From assembly GCA_031550915.1 (NCBI GenBank), contig JAVBOF010000128.1:1-8508 (forward strand): a stretch of 8,508 bases of DNA, read 5' to 3'. Both the position numbers and the translations under genes were made by a program. Source of the stretch: JAVBOF01 sp031550915 (lineage in GTDB: Bacteria > Bacillota > Clostridia > Christensenellales > MGBC116941). Of this stretch, positions 7,908 through 8,508 are shown piece after piece. Below the pieces are notes generated by a model that had not been told where the DNA came from, searched no databases, and saw only the letters and a list, made by a program, of their open reading frames with translations. Positions within the stretch are counted from its first letter, which is position 1; every line of letters starts with the position of its first letter.

Positions 7908-8118
7908 ATGCTTCCGCGGTACCACTCTGCTTGAGGCCAGGCCTCCAGCTTTTACGGGCACTATCATGCCCTGCCGTTTTAACGTACGACCACCGTCCCT
8001 GCCTACGTAATGATATTTCAGCGGGAAGCTCCGGAGCGAGATTCGTACCCGTTGACTATGTGCTTGCACCAAACGCACACTCTCTAAAAGACTCGCGATA
8101 CTACTATTCTCCATCATT
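7869..8118 (-). promoter_or_regulatory. T-box riboswitch (probably leucine tRNA) upstream of acyl-CoA synthetase
   Basis: A complete T-box leader is visible on the minus strand. Stem I has basal helix GGAG/CTCC (8109-8112 with 8033-8036), a specifier loop with AATAGTA (8102-8108) opposite GAA-TCTC-G (8044-8037), and upper helix GTATC/GGTAC (8097-8101 with 8045-8049). AGAGAG and the distal TTGGTGCAAGC loop follow. A GGGCA/TGCCC stem III is at 7956-7971. The T-box core AGAGTGGTACCGCGG is at 7914-7928, and its CAGAG (7925-7929) can pair with CTCTG (7895-7899) to form the antiterminator. The core bulge TGGT pairs with tRNA 3' ACCA, so it needs discriminator A73. Uncharged tRNA should favour antitermination and expression. 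The specifier is CUC (Leu) or UCU (Ser); A73 favours Leu, because bacterial tRNA-Ser normally has G73. Confidence 0.95.
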
Positions 8119-8129
8119 GCTAGATTATT

Positions 8130-8169
8130 ATTATAGCATATAATACTATATTTCAAAGGCATATGTCAA
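8130..8169 (-). promoter_or_regulatory. Promoter region for the T-box transcript
   Basis: Two overlapping options exist on the minus strand. One is TTGACA (8164-8169) with TATTAT (8140-8145) at 18-nt spacing. The other is an extended -10, TGC-TATAAT (8130-8138), with only a weak -35. Either would start the RNA about 5 to 15 nt before T-box stem I. Confidence 0.7.
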
Positions 8170-8242
8170 TAAAAACGAAAGAGTTTTCATAGCAGCAAAA
8201 TCTTAATTTTCAATCATTTTTTACCAGTTACCCTAAGCTCCG

Positions 8243-8256
8243 GCAAACAGGTTTGC
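8243..8256. repeat. Short inverted repeat between grpB-family gene and T-box promoter
   Basis: GCAAAC and GTTTGC flank a 2-nt centre, a 6-bp dyad 43 nt past the stop of the GrpB-family gene. It could be an operator-like site or a small hairpin. No T tract follows on the minus strand, so a classical terminator is unlikely. The rest of the stretch from 8170 to 8298 is AT-rich and shows nothing I can assign. Confidence 0.35.
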
Positions 8257-8298
8257 TGTCTTATGACCCAATTTGCTTTATTTGTTCCCTTGGTAATG

Positions 8299-8508
8299 CT
8301 ATGGAGAATCTGCAAGTATATTAACTTCTGGATTATATCTATTGATAAATTCCAGTTTTGCTTCCGCAGAATATTTTAAGATGAAATCTGTTTTTGCCTG
8401 TGTATATCCATCTCTATCATGTTTGAAGTCCTTAGCGAGGCATAATTTTAGCTTTCCGTATTCCTTTGCCACATCTGGATGGATCATTAAAAAATCTCTA
8501 AAATATAA
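8299..8508 (-). CDS. GrpB/UPF0157-family protein, C-terminal fragment (cut by window edge)
   Basis: The frame is open from the right edge to a TAG at 8299, giving 70 residues. The stretch YFRDFLMIHPDVAKEYGKLK, then LAKDFKHDRDGYTQAKTDFI, matches the C-terminal end of the GrpB/UPF0157 family, a nucleotidyltransferase-fold group of uncertain function sometimes fused to dephospho-CoA kinase. The FRD and Y..LK...L......DR..YT.AK..FI pattern is the basis for the call. The coding frame continues past the internal ATG at 8487, so that ATG is not the start. About 26 residues follow the usual FI end, a slightly long tail. The N-terminal part is outside the window. Confidence 0.75.
   Translation of the reverse strand, partial: LYFRDFLMIHPDVAKEYGKLKLCLAKDFKHDRDGYTQAKTDFILKYSAEAKLEFINRYNPEVNILADSP

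Noticed and set aside
7815..8162. A 115-codon minus-strand open frame covering the T-box leader.
   Set aside because: It runs through conserved T-box structure, including the specifier loop and T-box core. The RNA explains the sequence better, and it overlaps the true start of the acyl-CoA synthetase.
8221..8296. TTACCA and TGGTAA as flanking inverted repeats of a small mobile element.
   Set aside because: Only six bases match, the flanking bases do not extend the pairing, and there is no target duplication or internal structure typical of such an element.

Overview
The window looks like chromosomal DNA of an anaerobic-type Bacillota (Firmicutes), probably a Clostridia-like lineage. Four things suggest this: the rplU-prp-rpmA order with an L27 that carries the Prp-cleavable N-terminal leader, the recJ-apt-relA order, consensus sigma-A promoters with AGGAGG-type ribosome binding sites, and a T-box riboswitch. 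The species cannot be named from this sequence. Every gene I can support lies on the minus strand. I see no gene on the plus strand and no mobile element, CRISPR array, tRNA or rRNA.

In the direction of transcription (high to low coordinates) the layout is as follows. (1) The C-terminal end of a GrpB/UPF0157-family gene enters at the right edge and stops at 8299. (2) A promoter region and a complete T-box leader (about 8170 to 7869) precede an AMP-binding acyl-CoA synthetase closely resembling Bacillus subtilis YngI (7855 to 6191). (3) A perfect-consensus promoter and a structured leader of about 88 nt, in the position of the L21 autoregulatory leader, precede the rplU-prp-rpmA operon (6010 to 5097), which ends in an intrinsic terminator. 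(4) A second near-consensus promoter drives recJ-apt-relA (4909 to 1). RelA is cut by the left edge before its ACT/RRM domain.

Most of the window is housekeeping: ribosomal proteins with their dedicated maturation protease, a single-strand exonuclease, purine salvage, and the (p)ppGpp enzyme. The unusual element is the T-box on the acyl-CoA synthetase. T-boxes sense uncharged tRNA and normally control aminoacyl-tRNA synthetase, amino-acid biosynthesis or transport genes. Here the specifier loop reads GAA-UCUC-G and the antiterminator bulge is UGGU, which requires a tRNA with discriminator A73. This favours tRNA-Leu (CUC) over tRNA-Ser (UCU). A leucine-responsive acyl-CoA ligase would make sense if the cell activates isovalerate or a similar branched acid to rebuild leucine by reductive carboxylation. 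That physiological role is inference.
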